This document shows positions 1 through 9,985 of a stretch of DNA of 64,000 nucleotides, one piece after another (the stretch's first letter is position 1; each line of letters begins with the position of its first letter). The DNA is from Prado023 sp963788325. GTDB taxonomy: Bacteria; Actinomycetota; Actinomycetes; S36-B12; CAIYMF01. Where the stretch lies: positions 1-64,000 of the forward strand of contig CAWBGJ010000001.1 in assembly GCA_963788325.1 (NCBI GenBank), written 5' to 3'. The translations under genes and the position numbers were made by a program. Under the pieces are notes generated by a model, which worked only from the letters and a program-made list of their open reading frames with translations, was not told the origin of the DNA and did not search any database.

Positions 1-1
1 G

Positions 2-1410
2 ATGGGCATGCTCGCACTCATGCGCCGGCACGGTTGGCCGACGAGGCCTGGATCGGACCACCCTCGGCGATCGGCATCATGGTCGCGGACTCACGGTGAC
101 CGCTTCGGGTCGTGGCGCAGAACGGCCTGGGCTCAGAGCCGGCAGCGGATCAACTTCGAGCGATCACTCGCGGCCGCCGAGTCCGGCGTCGACTCCTCGG
201 GCACCTCCAGTACGCCTTCGAGCGCACGGCGGACTACCCGATGCCCGCGGCGAGGAGCGGCGCTTCCGAAGGCCGGCTGCGCGGTCGCCTCGATCGACCT
301 GCCGGACCTGTCCGGGGCGAGCGCAGCACCTGGGTCAGGGCCAAGCTCACCGAGTTGGCCACCACGCATCCCGAGTGCCTGATGGACCACCGGGATGGCT
401 CTGCAGGCCACACCTGGTGCTCAAGCCGAAGAACCCGGTCGGGGGAGCAGGGGTCCAGTACGGGCGGGTCACGGCCTGGCCCGCGGCCAGCCCGAGGCGG
501 TGTCGCGGACCATCAAGGTCGAGTACGTCTTCATGCCCTACAACAGCTTCGCCGACCTCACCCGCACGTCGCTGCACCTGCAGTCCTCGAGCACGGATGT
601 CACCGGTGCCTATGGGGTGTCGCGGGCGGTGCACACCAACGGGAACCTCACCACCGCAATCAACCCGACCGTCACCGGGCCGGTCACGTACTCGGGCAGC
701 GCCTCCGGGAGCTTCGGAACTTCATGGGGCGGGGACGGCCGCGCTCGCGCCGGAGGTCCGGCGCCCCAGGTGAGCGCGGAGTCCTTGACGGCCAGATGCA
801 TATCCCAGGCCATGGCCACCTGGGACTGACCGTGCCCGACGGGAAGCGCGCGGGCCCATTCGAGCGCCGGCCCGTGCACGGCAGCGACCAGCAAGTACTT
901 CTCCCCGTTCCAAGGATGGTCCTACAACGCCGGTCAGCACACCTGGACCGCCAGCAAGGACACCACTCCCGGCAATCTACTACGTGCACCTTGACCGCCA
1001 ATGCAGCCAGTGGAGACTGGAACCGGATCCATTGCCAACTTCAGCGCTATTGCTCCGGCCGCACCTCCACCGATTGCGCCGCTGTGCTTCGTCCGGGACG
1101 ACTGTCACATAACCGTGGGCGTTCAAGAACCTGTTCTTCCTGGCTGACGGAGACCTGTCCGCGATGTTCGAACTTCTACTCGGGGCGACAGCTTGTCGCC
1201 AACGCTGTGCATGTACATCGCGGAGGAGATCCAGGTGTGGACCAGTTCCAGCGGACTGGTCGGCTCGGTGCTGGCTGCCAACCAGTGCCCCTCGGACACC
1301 GGGCGGGTCGCCTCGAACGAGGCGAGGGCCAGATCATCCGGTCGACCTGAATGGCGACTCGCCCTTCTCCTCGCTCATCTCGACGAACCGCCGCCGGCTC
1401 GAGTACTGAG
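2..1410 (+). pseudogene. Degraded mirror copy of the PilX-like pilus gene
   Basis: This is the left-arm copy of the gene at 9986-11436. It opens at an ATG at base 2 and ends with a TGA at 1408-1410, but several indels split it over three frames. It keeps one useful detail: near 440-450 it has a run of five G where the right arm has four. The five-G version reads on from the KPKNPVG stretch into the downstream QYGRV frame. It should not be counted as a second gene. Confidence 0.85.
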
Positions 1411-1491
1411 CCGGGTGCACCGGAACCTCTCGGCGACCCCTGCGGACAGCCTGCGTCGACTGAATCCCAACCACTGACAGAATCGCCGATC

Positions 1492-2248
1492 GTGGATCCC
1501 TGTCGAACTTGTCGCCATCGCCTTCATCACACTTGCCGGCCTGGCCATCGGGCTCCTTCCTCAACGTGGTGATCTGGCGCGTCTCCCGGGGACGTATCGC
1601 TTCCCGCCGTCGCACTGCCCCACGTGCGACGCGCAGATGGTCCCGCGGGCGCGACAACATCCGGCGCTGTCCTGGGTGATGCTGCGGGGCGGCGCCGCGA
1701 CTGCGGGGCGCCCCATCAGCGCGCGGTACCCGGCTCGCAGTCCTGAGCCCTTTTCCTGCTGATGGCCCGCACCCTCGGCCTCAGCCTGGAGCCACCACCG
1801 GCCGTCGGCGTTGCCCTGGCCTTCATCGACCTGGGACACCACGTGCCTACGCCTCCTTCTGACGCCGCCCGTCGTATCCGAGTTCGTCGCGGTCTTCTGC
1901 TCATCCCGTGGTCGACGGGGCGGTGGAGGACTTCGGCCGGTCGATGCTCGGCGGGCTGGGGCTCTTCGCCTTCTACCTCCTGCTGGCGCTGGTCTACCGG
2001 CAGGTATGGGCATGGGCGACGTCAAACTCGCCGGCCCCCTGGGATGGCCCGTCGTGGCCGGGATGGGGGCAGTGGGCCCTGGCGTTCCTGCTGGGCGCGT
2101 TCGTGGGGGTCGCGATGATTGTGTTCCGCGGGGCGGGGCGCAAAGGTCCGCGATCCCGTTCGGGCCGTTCATGCTCGCCGGCGCGCTCCTGGTATCGCTC
2201 CTGGGCCCGGCGATCGCCGACTGGTACGTGGGCCAACTCGGGCTCTGA
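1492..2248 (+). pseudogene. Degraded mirror copy of prepilin peptidase pilD
   Basis: This is the left-arm copy of 9113-9904. The GTG start at 1492 and the TGA at 2246-2248 are preserved, but the copy is about 35 bases shorter than the intact gene and is broken into short frames by indels. Recognisable pieces include the membrane segment around FGRSMLGG and the C-terminal WYVGQLGL-equivalent region. It is treated as part of the fold-back artefact, not as a paralogue. Confidence 0.85.
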
Positions 2249-2424
2249 GTCCCGAGGATGACGGCGTCCGGCCGTCGCGTGCGCTGGGGACTACCGCCGG
2301 GGCAGGCTATGACGCCCGTCTGGTGCATCCTTCGGGGGCATGGGTCCAAGCGCAGGTGCCACCGGTTCAAGTGACCGCCTCGGTGGTCGATTCCCTCCTC
2401 AGCACGACACTGAGGAGGGACCCT

Positions 2425-3420
2425 GATCGCGGGGGTCGACGAGCCGCCATCGGGGCTGGGCATTGGGACGTCCAGCGTCCGGGCCGCGGAGCGGCCTCGC
2501 GCGCCTCAGGGCCTGAGCTCGTGCACTTCGGCGAGATCGCCCTTCCCGAGGGCACCCTGCGCGACGGTGAGGTCGTCGACCAGGCGGCGGTCGCCGTGCT
2601 CAAGGAGCAGCCGCGGTCAAGTTCTCGCACAAGTCGGTCACCGTGGGCGTGGCCAACCCACGAGTGGTCGTGCGACAGGTCGAGGTTCCCTACCTGACTG
2701 GGGCCGAGTTGCGCCGTGCGCTGCCGGGCCGCACGGATCCCCATCGACGCCGACCAGGCGGTGCTCGACTTCGCGCCCCTCGAGGAGATCCGCACCAGCG
2801 ATGGGCGCTCCTTGAGTGGCCTGCTCGTGGCCGGTGTCGAGGAGATGATCGTGGTGCTCGGGTCGACGCTGTCATCGCCGCTGGGGGCCGCCCACGGTGG
2901 TCGACCTCACATCATTCGCGGTCCTGCGCGCCATCGCCCGAACTCCCGGGTTGGGCATGAACGCCCGGCCCGAGGCCGTGGTGGACATCGGGCCGACCTC
3001 ACCATCATCGTCCACGAGAACGGCATCCCACGCTTCTCGTGCGCATCCTGCTCTCGGGTCACCGACGCCCTTGTCAATGAGCTCGGCATGTCGCTCATCG
3101 ACGCCGAGCTGACCAAGCGCGAGGTGGGCCTGGCCGAGGAGCGGCCAGATGGCCCGGAGATCCGGACGATGAGCCGGGGCTGCCTGGGTCACCGAGGAGA
3201 TCCGGATCCCTGGACGACGACGTCGGCGACCTCGACGAATGCGGTCTGCCGGGGCGGTGCCGGCTGCACGGTTTCCCGGAGCGGCTGCAGATCGCCTGCG
3301 CGTGCCGGTGGAGGTCGGATCGACGATGTGCCGGCGGACCGGCTCTCTCGCCAGCCGAATTGCACTTCGTTGACCCGATCGCGGCCATACCGTCGGGCTC
3401 CGCCCTGCGGAGCATGATGA
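2425..3420 (+). pseudogene. Degraded mirror copy of pilM
   Basis: This is the left-arm copy of 7874-8933. Fragments of the actin-like PilM protein, such as VEEMIV and NELGMSLIDAELTKREVGL, are visible in alternating frames. The palindromic leader before the start (CCCTCCTCAG and CTGAGGAGGG) is also present just upstream, at about 2392-2420. The copy is roughly 60 bases shorter than its partner because of deletions. Confidence 0.82.
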
Positions 3421-4187
3421 GGCTCCCGCACGGCCGCGGGCTGAGGCCAACGAGCCGACGGCCGTCGAGGACAATCCCCGAGGTCGCTTCGGGAGCACTT
3501 TGTCGAGGAGGTCCCCACCTCGGACACCGTGACTATCCGCCGCTGTGACCTCCTACCCAGGCCCACGCGCAACTGAGTGTGAAGAGGCGCATGTTCGCGG
3601 TGGGCGGCGATTGCTGGTGGCACTCCTTGTGGCGCTGCTCGGATGGCTCGTGGCCTGGCAGAAGGCGACCTCAGCCCAGGAAGCTCTGGACGCCGCGACC
3701 GCGGAGCGGATGGTGCTCGAACCGTGAGGCTGCCCAGTACTCCGACGTTCCCAAGGTGTTCTCGGCCGTTGCGAGGCGCAGGACCAAGCGCCTGGCGATG
3801 GGCAACGAGGTCCGCTGGTCGTTCTTCCTCAACGACCTGGCACTGACCCTGCCCAGCGTCTCGCTGGACACCCTGGCCGCTACCTCGCCGGCCCCCGGAG
3901 CCCCGGCTCAGGAGCAGCGGCGTCCTCGTCGACGATCTACCTCGGCAGCGGACCCACAGCGGACCGCGGTGGGGACGATGAGCGTGTCGGCCAAGGCGTT
4001 CACGTACAACACGGTCGCCAACTGGCTGGACTCCCTGGCCGAGTTGCCGACCGTCGCCGACCCCTACGTCGGCAGCCTGACGGCCGGCACCGAGGAGGCC
4101 ACGAAGATCGTGACCTTCACCTCCACGGGAGACGTGACCGAGAAGGCCCTCTCCAAGCGCTACCAGGCCGAGGAGGTCGGGCCATGA
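3417..4187 (+). pseudogene. Degraded mirror copy of pilN
   Basis: This is the left-arm copy of 7063-7877. Its second half, about 3750-4187, is less damaged than the right arm: it reads continuously through VRWSFFLNDLALTLP, SVSAKAFTYNTVANWLDSL and TATKIV-like residues to a TGA overlapping the next ATG (ATGA at 4184-4187). It therefore gives the better view of the PilN C-terminus. It is part of the artefact, not a separate gene. Confidence 0.82.
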
Positions 4188-4880
4188 CCCTGAGCCCGAG
4201 GATGTGGCGGGTGGGCGGGATCGCCGCTGCGCTGCGCCTGGTGGCCGCGTGGTTCGCGTGATCAGCCCCACCCTGGGAGGCGCAGGAGCTCACCCTCGAG
4301 GCAGCCAGCCAGCAGGTGGCCTCCGACCATGCTGCGCTCGCGGATCTCGCTGCTCAAGAAGCAGAGCGAGGAACTACCCGCACAGGAGGCGATCCTGGCC
4401 GAGATCCAGCAGCGGATGCCACCGGCGGCCACCACGCTGATCCGCAACCTCACGACGGTGGCCGCAGAGGCCGAACGTCGCGGTCGCCCTCGGTCACCCC
4501 CGGCCGCCGATCGCTGTGCCTGAACCGCCCCGCCCAGCACTGACGAGGGGAGTCCAGTGCGGATGCCGATCCGGGGATGCCTAGCAGTGCCGCTGCCGCC
4601 CCGGTGGCGCCCCCGGAACCCCAGGTGCAGACCGTCAGCATCACCGGCGTGTGGGACGTTTGCCCAGTTGTGCGGCACCAGCCTGTGGGAGATCGAGTCC
4701 ATGAAGCGGGTAGCGATGGTGCCGTCGGTGTCGATCGCGCGTGGATCGTGCGCAGAGGGCTCTGCGGAGGACCGCAGGCGATGCTGCTCCATAACGTCTT
4801 CACGCTGCCCAACGCCACCCCCTCGTCGGGCGCCGAAGCGGTCGCCACCGAGGATTCGAAGGGTGAGACCGATCAGCGAG
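4184..4880 (+). pseudogene. Degraded mirror copy of pilO
   Basis: This is the left-arm copy of 6342-7066. It begins at the ATG overlapping the pilN stop. The coiled-coil stretch RSRISLLKKQSEELPAQEA and the following QQRMPPAATTLIRNL segment read in one frame here, whereas the right arm is frameshifted exactly between them. Other indels near the N-terminus and after about 4480 disrupt the copy. Confidence 0.8.
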
Positions 4881-5554
4881 CAGATCCTCGAGCGGACCAT
4901 CAACGGCAACGGAATGCCCATGCAGGCGACGCTGGAGAGTGACTCTAGGTCGCGCCCACGGGACATCGCACCTTCCTCATCGTGCCGGCGATCGTCGGAG
5001 GGCTCGTGCTCGCGGCCTGGCGCTGTTCATGATGCCGCCGACGAGGAGGCGCTCGCCGCGGTGCCGCCGACGAGCGCGCGGCAGGTGCAGCGGCCGGCGC
5101 TGCCGAGGCCGCGCCCAGCTGCCGAGGCCGCTGCAGTGGAGGCTGCCGCAGCCGCCGCAGGAGGCTGCTGCCGAGGAGGTGGTGGTGCAGAAGACGAAGG
5201 CCCGAATCACCCAACCGCCGCACCCTTCGCCCCCCTCGTTGCCGACAAAGCGGCAGCACCCGCACCTGCAGTGGGCGCCTGCGCCGGCCGCAGCGCCCGC
5301 CGCCGACGAGGCGTCCTCGGCAGAATCGTCGAGTTCCACGTCGTCGGCCGCCTCCAAGGATCTATCTCGGCGCTGCTGAAGAGGCCACCGGCGGATGGTG
5401 ACCCTGAAGCTCGATGGCAAGAAGTACTCCGTCGACGAGGGCGAGTCGTTCGCGAAAAACCAACGGCTCTACGACATCTTCAAACCCAACTGCGCATGAT
5501 TACGGGGACCAGAACGCGGTGGTCTGCGAGGGTGACTCGGTGCAGATCGGCTGA
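4872..5554 (+). pseudogene. Degraded mirror copy of the pilP-position accessory gene
   Basis: This is the left-arm copy of 5656-6349, ending at a TGA at 5552-5554 close to the hinge. The N-terminal SEQILERTINGNGMPMQATLE stretch and the C-terminal LDGKKYSVDEGESFAK stretch can both be read, but in different frames. It is part of the fold-back artefact. Confidence 0.8.
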
Positions 5555-5594
5555 GGGTCCGCACCCCAGTCGGGCATGACAGAATGGCCCAATG

Positions 5595-5616
5595 CTTCGA
5601 TGGCGATGCATCGAAG
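5595..5616. repeat. Hinge of the inverted duplication
   Basis: The octamer CTTCGATG (5595-5602) and its complement CATCGAAG (5609-5616) are separated by only six bases (GCGATG). Complementarity continues outward on both sides through the whole 5.6-kb arms. A near-zero spacer joining two very long arms is what a template strand followed directly by its own complement looks like in a fold-back chimeric read. It is not the structure of a transposon or of a natural origin. Confidence 0.9.
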
Positions 5617-5655
5617 CATTGGGCGATTCTGTCATGCCCGACTGGGGTGCGGACC

Positions 5656-6349
5656 TCAGCCGATCTGCACCGAGTCACCCTCGCAGACCACCGCGTTCTG
5701 GTCCCCGTAGAGGAAGCCTGCGCAGTTGGCGTTGAAGATGTCGTAGAGCCGGTAGGACTTCGCGAACGACTCGCCCTCGTCGACGGAGTACTTCTTGCCA
5801 TCGAGCTTCAGGGTCACCGAGTCCGCCAGTGGGGAGACCTTGAGCGCCGAGATGGTGGCCCCGGAGGCGGCCGACGACGTGGAACTCGACGATTCTGCCG
5901 AGGACGCCTCGTCGGCGGCGGGCGCTGCGGCCGGCGCAGCAGCCGCTGCCGGTGCGGGTGCCGCTTTGGCAACGAGGGGGGCGAAGGGGTCGCGGCTGGT
6001 GATTCGGGCCTTCGTCTTCTGCACCACCACCTCCTCGGCAGCAGCCTCCTCTGCGGCGGCTGGGCAGCCTCCACCGCAGCGGCCTGGCGGCGTCGGGCGC
6101 GGCCTCGGCAGCGCCGGCCGCTGCACCTGCCGCGCTCGTCGGCGGCACGGCGGCGAGCGCCTCCTCGTCGGCAGCGGGCGGCATCATGAACAGCGCCAGG
6201 CCGCCGAGCACGAGCCCTCCGACGATCGCCAGCGCCACGATGAGGAAGGTGCGATGTCCCGTGGGCGCGACCTCAGAGTCACTCTCCAGCGTCGCCTGCA
6301 TGGGCATTCCGTTGCCGTTGATGGTCCGCTCGAGGATCTGCTCACTCAT
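5656..6349 (-). CDS. Putative type IV pilus alignment-complex accessory protein (pilP position), frameshifted in this sequence
   Basis: This is the last gene of the pilM-N-O cluster. The start ATG overlaps the end of pilO. The N-terminus reads MSEQILERTINGNGMP, a single membrane segment follows at about residues 30-55 (FLIVALAIVGGLVLGG), then a long alanine/proline/glutamate-rich linker, and a C-terminal region with LDGKKYSVDEGESF and two cysteines (NANCAGF, VVCEG). The length of 694 bases is not a multiple of three. The frame changes in the GC-rich linker near 6090-6125, probably a sequencing error because both flanks stay coding. By position it could stand in for the PilP bridge to the alignment complex, but no PilP similarity is obvious, so the function is inferred from context only. 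Confidence 0.6.
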
Positions 6350-7066
6350 CGGTCTCACCCTTCGAATCCTCGGTGGCGACCGCTTCGGCGCCCGACGAGG
6401 GGGTGGCGTTGGGCAGCGTGAAGACGTTCGCCGTGATCGAGGCGGTCAGGTCGTCCTCCGCAGAGCCCTCTGCGCACGATCCACGCGCGATCGACACCGA
6501 CGGCACCATCGCTACCCGCTTCATGGACTCGATCTCCCGCAGGTAGTTGCGCAACTGGGCGAACGTCCCACACGCCGTGATGTTCAGGCTGACGGTCTGC
6601 ACCTGGGGTTCCGGGGGCGCCACCGGGGCGGCAGCGGCACTGCTGGCATCCCCGGAGTCGGCATCCGCACTGGACTCCCCCTCGTCAGTGCTGGGCGGGG
6701 GTGCCGGCGGTTCAGGCACAGCGATCGGCGTTGGCCGACCGGGGGTGACCGAGGCGACTACGACGTTGGCCTCTGCGGCCACCGTGGTCAGGTTGCGGAT
6801 CAGCGTGGCAGGGCCACCGTCGGTGGCATCCGCTGCTGGATCTCGGCCAGGATCGCCTCCTGTGCGGGCAGCTCCTCGCTCTGCTTCTTGAGCAGCGAGA
6901 TCCGCGATCGCAACTGGTCGGACGCGGCCTGCTGGCTGGCCGTCTCGACGTCAAGGGCGGCTGCCTTCTGCAGGGTGGGGCTGATGAGCGCGAACCACGC
7001 ACCGACCAGCAGCAGCACCGCAGCGGCGATCCCGCCCACCCGCCACATCCGCGGGCTCAGGGTCAT
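6342..7066 (-). CDS. pilO: Type IV pilus alignment-complex protein PilO (one frameshift)
   Basis: PilO is an inner-membrane protein that pairs with PilN and links the PilM cytoplasmic ring to the rest of the pilus machine. The N-terminus MTLSPRMWRVGG is followed by one membrane helix (about residues 10-30) and a coiled coil (LRSRISLLKKQSEELPAQE, about 50-70). After a proline-rich stretch there is a C-terminal ferredoxin-like domain ending FTLPNATPSSG. The start overlaps the pilN stop as ATGA. One indel near 6815-6830 breaks the frame after QQRMPP; the mirror copy at 4184-4880 reads through this point, so the break is most likely an error. The corrected length is about 241 residues, normal for the family. 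Confidence 0.8.
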
Positions 7067-7877
7067 GGCGCGACCTCCTCGTCCTGGTAGCGCTTCGACA
7101 GGGCCTCAGCGGTCACGTCTGCCCGTGGAGCTGAAGGTGACGATCTTGGTCCCCTCCTCGGTGCCGGCCGTGAGGCTGCCGACGTACGGGTCGGCGACGC
7201 GTCGGCAGCTTGGCCAGGGAGTCGAGCCAGTTGGCCACCGTGTTGTACGTGAAGCGCCTTGGCCGACACGCTCATCGTCCCCAGGCGCGGGGACGCCAGC
7301 GCCGGCGGTGGGGTCCGCTGCGCGAGGCGGCTCCCGGCCGACGACGACGCGGCCGCCTGAGCCGGGGCGCCGGGGGCGGGCGACGTCACGGCCAGCGTGT
7401 CCAGCGAGACGCCGCTGGGCATGGTCAGGGCCAGGTCGTTGAGGAAGAACGACCAGCGGACCTCGTTGCCCATCGCCAGGCGCATCTGGTCCTGCGCGTC
7501 GGCGACGGCCGAGAACACCTTGGGAACGTCGGAGTACTGGGCAGCCTCAGCAGTGCAGCACCGTCGCGCTCCGCGGTCGCGGCGTCCAGGGCTTCCTGGG
7601 CTGAGGTCGCCTTCTGCGTCAGGCGACGAGCCACCCGAGCAGCGCCACAAGGAGTGCGACCACGATGGCCGCCACCGCGAACGCCTGCGCCCTCTTGACG
7701 GCTGCCCGTTGCGCGTAGGTCTTGGGTAGGAGGTTCACGGCGGCCAGGATCGTCACGGTGTCCGAGGTGGGGACCTCCTCGACAAGAAGGTCTCCCGGAA
7801 GCGACCTCGGGGATCTCCTCGACGGCCGTCGGCTCGTTCGCCTCGGGGTTCCCCCCGCGGCCGTGCGGCAGCCTCAT
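7063..7877 (-). CDS. pilN: Type IV pilus alignment-complex protein PilN (several frameshifts)
   Basis: PilN is a single-pass inner-membrane protein whose cytoplasmic N-terminal segment docks on PilM. Here the start is ATG at 7877, overlapping the likely pilM stop. The family hallmark near the N-terminus is visible as AAVNLLPKTYAQ, followed by a membrane helix (AIVVALLVALLGWLVA). The periplasmic part includes VRWSFFLNDLAL and SVSAKA. The frame breaks near 7813, near 7633 (an apparent stop right after the helix), near 7555 and near 7255. The mirror copy reads LVAWQKATSAQEAL straight through the second break and the whole C-terminus through the last. The gene is probably intact in the organism. 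Confidence 0.78.
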
Positions 7878-8933
7878 GTCAATGCCCCCGAGGGCGAGCC
7901 CGACGGGTACGGCCGCGATCGGGTCGACGAAGTGCAATTGGGCTGGCGAGAGCCCGGTCCCACCGACCGAGAGGCCGGACATCGTCGATCCAACCTCCAC
8001 CGGCACGCGCAGGCGATCTGCCAGCCGCTCCGGGAAACCGTGCAGCCGGGCACCGCCCCCGGAGAGCACGACCCGGGTCACCGGCCCATTGGTCGAGGTC
8101 GCCGAGTAGTAGTCCAGGGATCCCCGGATCTCCTCGGTGAGTTCCAGGGCAGCCCGGCTCATCGTCCGGATCTCCCGGGCCATCTGGCCGGACTCCTCGG
8201 CCAGGCCCACCTCGCGCTTGGTCAGCTCGGCGTCGATGAGCGACATGCCGAGCTCATTGACAAGGGCGTCGGTGACCTGTCGTCCGCCCGAGAGCAGGAT
8301 GCGCACGAAGCGTGGGATGCCGTTCTCGTGGACGATGATGTTGGTGAGGTCGGCCCCGATGTCGACCACGGCCTCGGGCCGGGCGTTCAGGCCCAACCCG
8401 GGAGTTCGGGCGATGGCGCGCAGGACCGCGAATGATGTGAGGTCGACCACCGTCGGGTTCAGCCCGGCGGCGATGACAGCGTCGACCGAGCGCACGATCA
8501 TCTCCTCGACACCGGCCACGAGCAGGCCACTCAAGGAGCGTGCGCCGTCGCTGGTGCGGATCTCCTCGAGGGGCGCGAAGTCGAGCACCGCCTGGTCGGC
8601 GTCGATGGGGACCTGGTCGCCCACCAGCAGGGGCAGCGCACGGCGCAACTCGGCCCCAGTCAGGTAGGGAACCTCGACCTGTCGCACGACCACTCGTGGG
8701 TTGGCCACGCCCACGGTGACCGACTTGTGCGAGAACTTGACCGCACTCCAGAGCTCCTTGAGGGCGCCGGCGACCGCCGCCTGGTCGACGACCTCACCGT
8801 CGCGCAGGGTGCCCTCGGGAAGGGCGATCTGGCCGAAGTGCACGAGCTCAGGCCCTGAGGCGCGCAGAGCCAGCTCCGCGGCCCGGACGCTGGACGTCCC
8901 AATGTCCAGCCCGATGGCGGTTCGTCGACCCAC
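7874..8933 (-). CDS. pilM: Type IV pilus assembly protein PilM (actin-like ATPase)
   Basis: PilM is a cytoplasmic actin/FtsA-fold protein that forms a ring under the pilus base and binds the PilN tail. The sequence starts GRRTAIGLDIGTSSVRAAEL, the phosphate-1 motif of the fold. It continues through PEAVVDIGADLTNIIV and RVVLSGGGARLHGF (phosphate-2 and adenosine motifs) and ends around DPIAAVPVGLALG. The GTG start at 8933 has a strong GAGGAGGG ribosome-binding site, itself buried in a hairpin. As written, the frame runs on into pilN. Removing one G from the five-base run at 7885-7889 would end the protein as ATGA overlapping the pilN start, giving 352 residues, typical for PilM; I infer an overcalled base. 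Confidence 0.88.
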
Positions 8934-8939
8934 GATGGT

Positions 8940-8966
8940 CCCTCCTCAGTGTCGTGCTGAGGAGGG
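8940..8966 (-). promoter_or_regulatory. Perfect hairpin that buries the pilM ribosome-binding site
   Basis: CCCTCCTCAG and CTGAGGAGGG form a perfect 10-bp stem around a 7-base loop directly upstream of the pilM GTG. The right-hand strand of the stem contains the GAGGAGGG Shine-Dalgarno sequence, so when folded the ribosome-binding site is fully paired with its own complement. The same palindrome appears in the mirror arm, so it is not a base-call accident. It could be a translational switch for the pilMNO operon or the base of a termination hairpin. Confidence 0.6.
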
Positions 8967-9112
8967 AATCGACCACCCGAGGCGGTCACTTGAACCGGTG
9001 GCACCTGCGCTTGGACCCATGCCCCCGAAGGATGCACCAGACGGGCGTCATAGCCTGCCCCGGCGGTAGTCCCCAGCGCACGCGACGGGCCGGACGCCGT
9101 CATCCTCGGGAC

Positions 9113-9904
9113 TCAGAGCCCGAGTTGGCCCACGTACCAGTCGGCGATCGCCGGGCCCAGGACGATGCCCAGGAGCGCACCGGCGAGCATGAACGGCCCG
9201 AACGGGATCGCGGACTTGCGCCCGGCCCCGCGGAACACGATCATCGCGACCCCCACGAACGCGCCCAGCAGGAACGCCAGGAAGCTTCCCACGAGCCACT
9301 CCCCCCATCCCAGCCACGACAGGGCCATACCCAGGGGGCCGGCGAGTTTGACGTCGCCCATGCCCATACCTGCCGGGTAGACCAGCGCCAGCAGGAGGTA
9401 GAAGGCGAAGAGCCCCAGCCCGCCGAGCATCGACCGGCCGAAGTCCTCCCACCGCCCGTCGACCACCGCCGGGATGAGCAGAAGACCCGCGACGATCGGA
9501 TACGACGGTAGCGTCAGGACGTTGGGCAGGCGCTTGGTGTCCAGGTCGATGAAGGCCAGGGCAACGCCGACGGCCGTCAGGTACAGGTAGGCCGGAAGCT
9601 CCCAGGTCAGGCCGAAGGTGCGGGCCATCAGCAGGAAAAGGGCACCGGTCAGGAGCTCGACCCCGGGGTACCGCGCGCTGATGGGCGCCCCGCAGTCGCG
9701 GCACCGGCCCCGCAGCATCACCCAGGACAGCACCGGGATGTTGTCGCGCCCGCGGATCTGCGCGTCGCACGTGGGGCAGTGCGACGGCGGGGACACGATC
9801 GACTCCCCCCGGGGAACGCGCCAGATCACCACGTTGAGGAAGGACCCGATGGCCAGGCCGGCAAGTGTGATGAAGGCGATGGCGACAAGTTCGACGGGAT
9901 CCAC
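9113..9904 (-). CDS. pilD: Prepilin leader peptidase / N-methyltransferase PilD
   Basis: This inner-membrane aspartic protease (A24 family) cleaves the short leader of type IV prepilins and methylates the new N-terminal residue. The 263-residue protein has the full-length architecture. A membrane segment (residues about 5-28) comes first, then a cytoplasmic zinc domain with cysteines C43/C46 and C68/C71. Six or so further membrane helices carry the catalytic aspartates in FIDLDTKRLPN (D120 or D122) and GMGMGDVKLAG (D184). The GTG start at 9904 gives VDPVELVAIAF. The gene sits between the pilX-like gene (81 bases upstream) and pilM (179 bases downstream). Its substrates are presumably the four prepilin-like proteins encoded upstream. 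Confidence 0.95.
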   Translation of the reverse strand: MDPVELVAIAFITLAGLAIGSFLNVVIWRVPRGESIVSPPSHCPTCDAQIRGRDNIPVLSWVMLRGRCRDCGAPISARYPGVELLTGALFLLMARTFGLTWELPAYLYLTAVGVALAFIDLDTKRLPNVLTLPSYPIVAGLLLIPAVVDGRWEDFGRSMLGGLGLFAFYLLLALVYPAGMGMGDVKLAGPLGMALSWLGWGEWLVGSFLAFLLGAFVGVAMIVFRGAGRKSAIPFGPFMLAGALLGIVLGPAIADWYVGQLGL

Positions 9905-9985
9905 GATCGGCGATTCTGTCAGTGGTTGGGATTCAGTCGACGCAGGCTGTCCACAGGGTCGCCGAGAGGTTCCGGTGCACCCGGC

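Larger units (their letters stand above)
1..5602. repeat. Left arm of a 5.6-kb imperfect inverted duplication (probable fold-back read artefact)
   Basis: This arm is the reverse complement of 5609-11437. Base 2 is the A of the ATG that corresponds to 11436, and the order pilX-like, pilD, pilM, pilN, pilO, accessory gene is repeated in mirror image. The arm is about 227 bases shorter than its partner and carries many scattered single-base deletions, insertions and substitutions, so no copied gene keeps one frame throughout. The changes ignore codon position, which fits uncorrected long-read error better than ancient duplication. Whether the arm continues beyond the left edge of the window cannot be seen. 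Confidence 0.93.
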
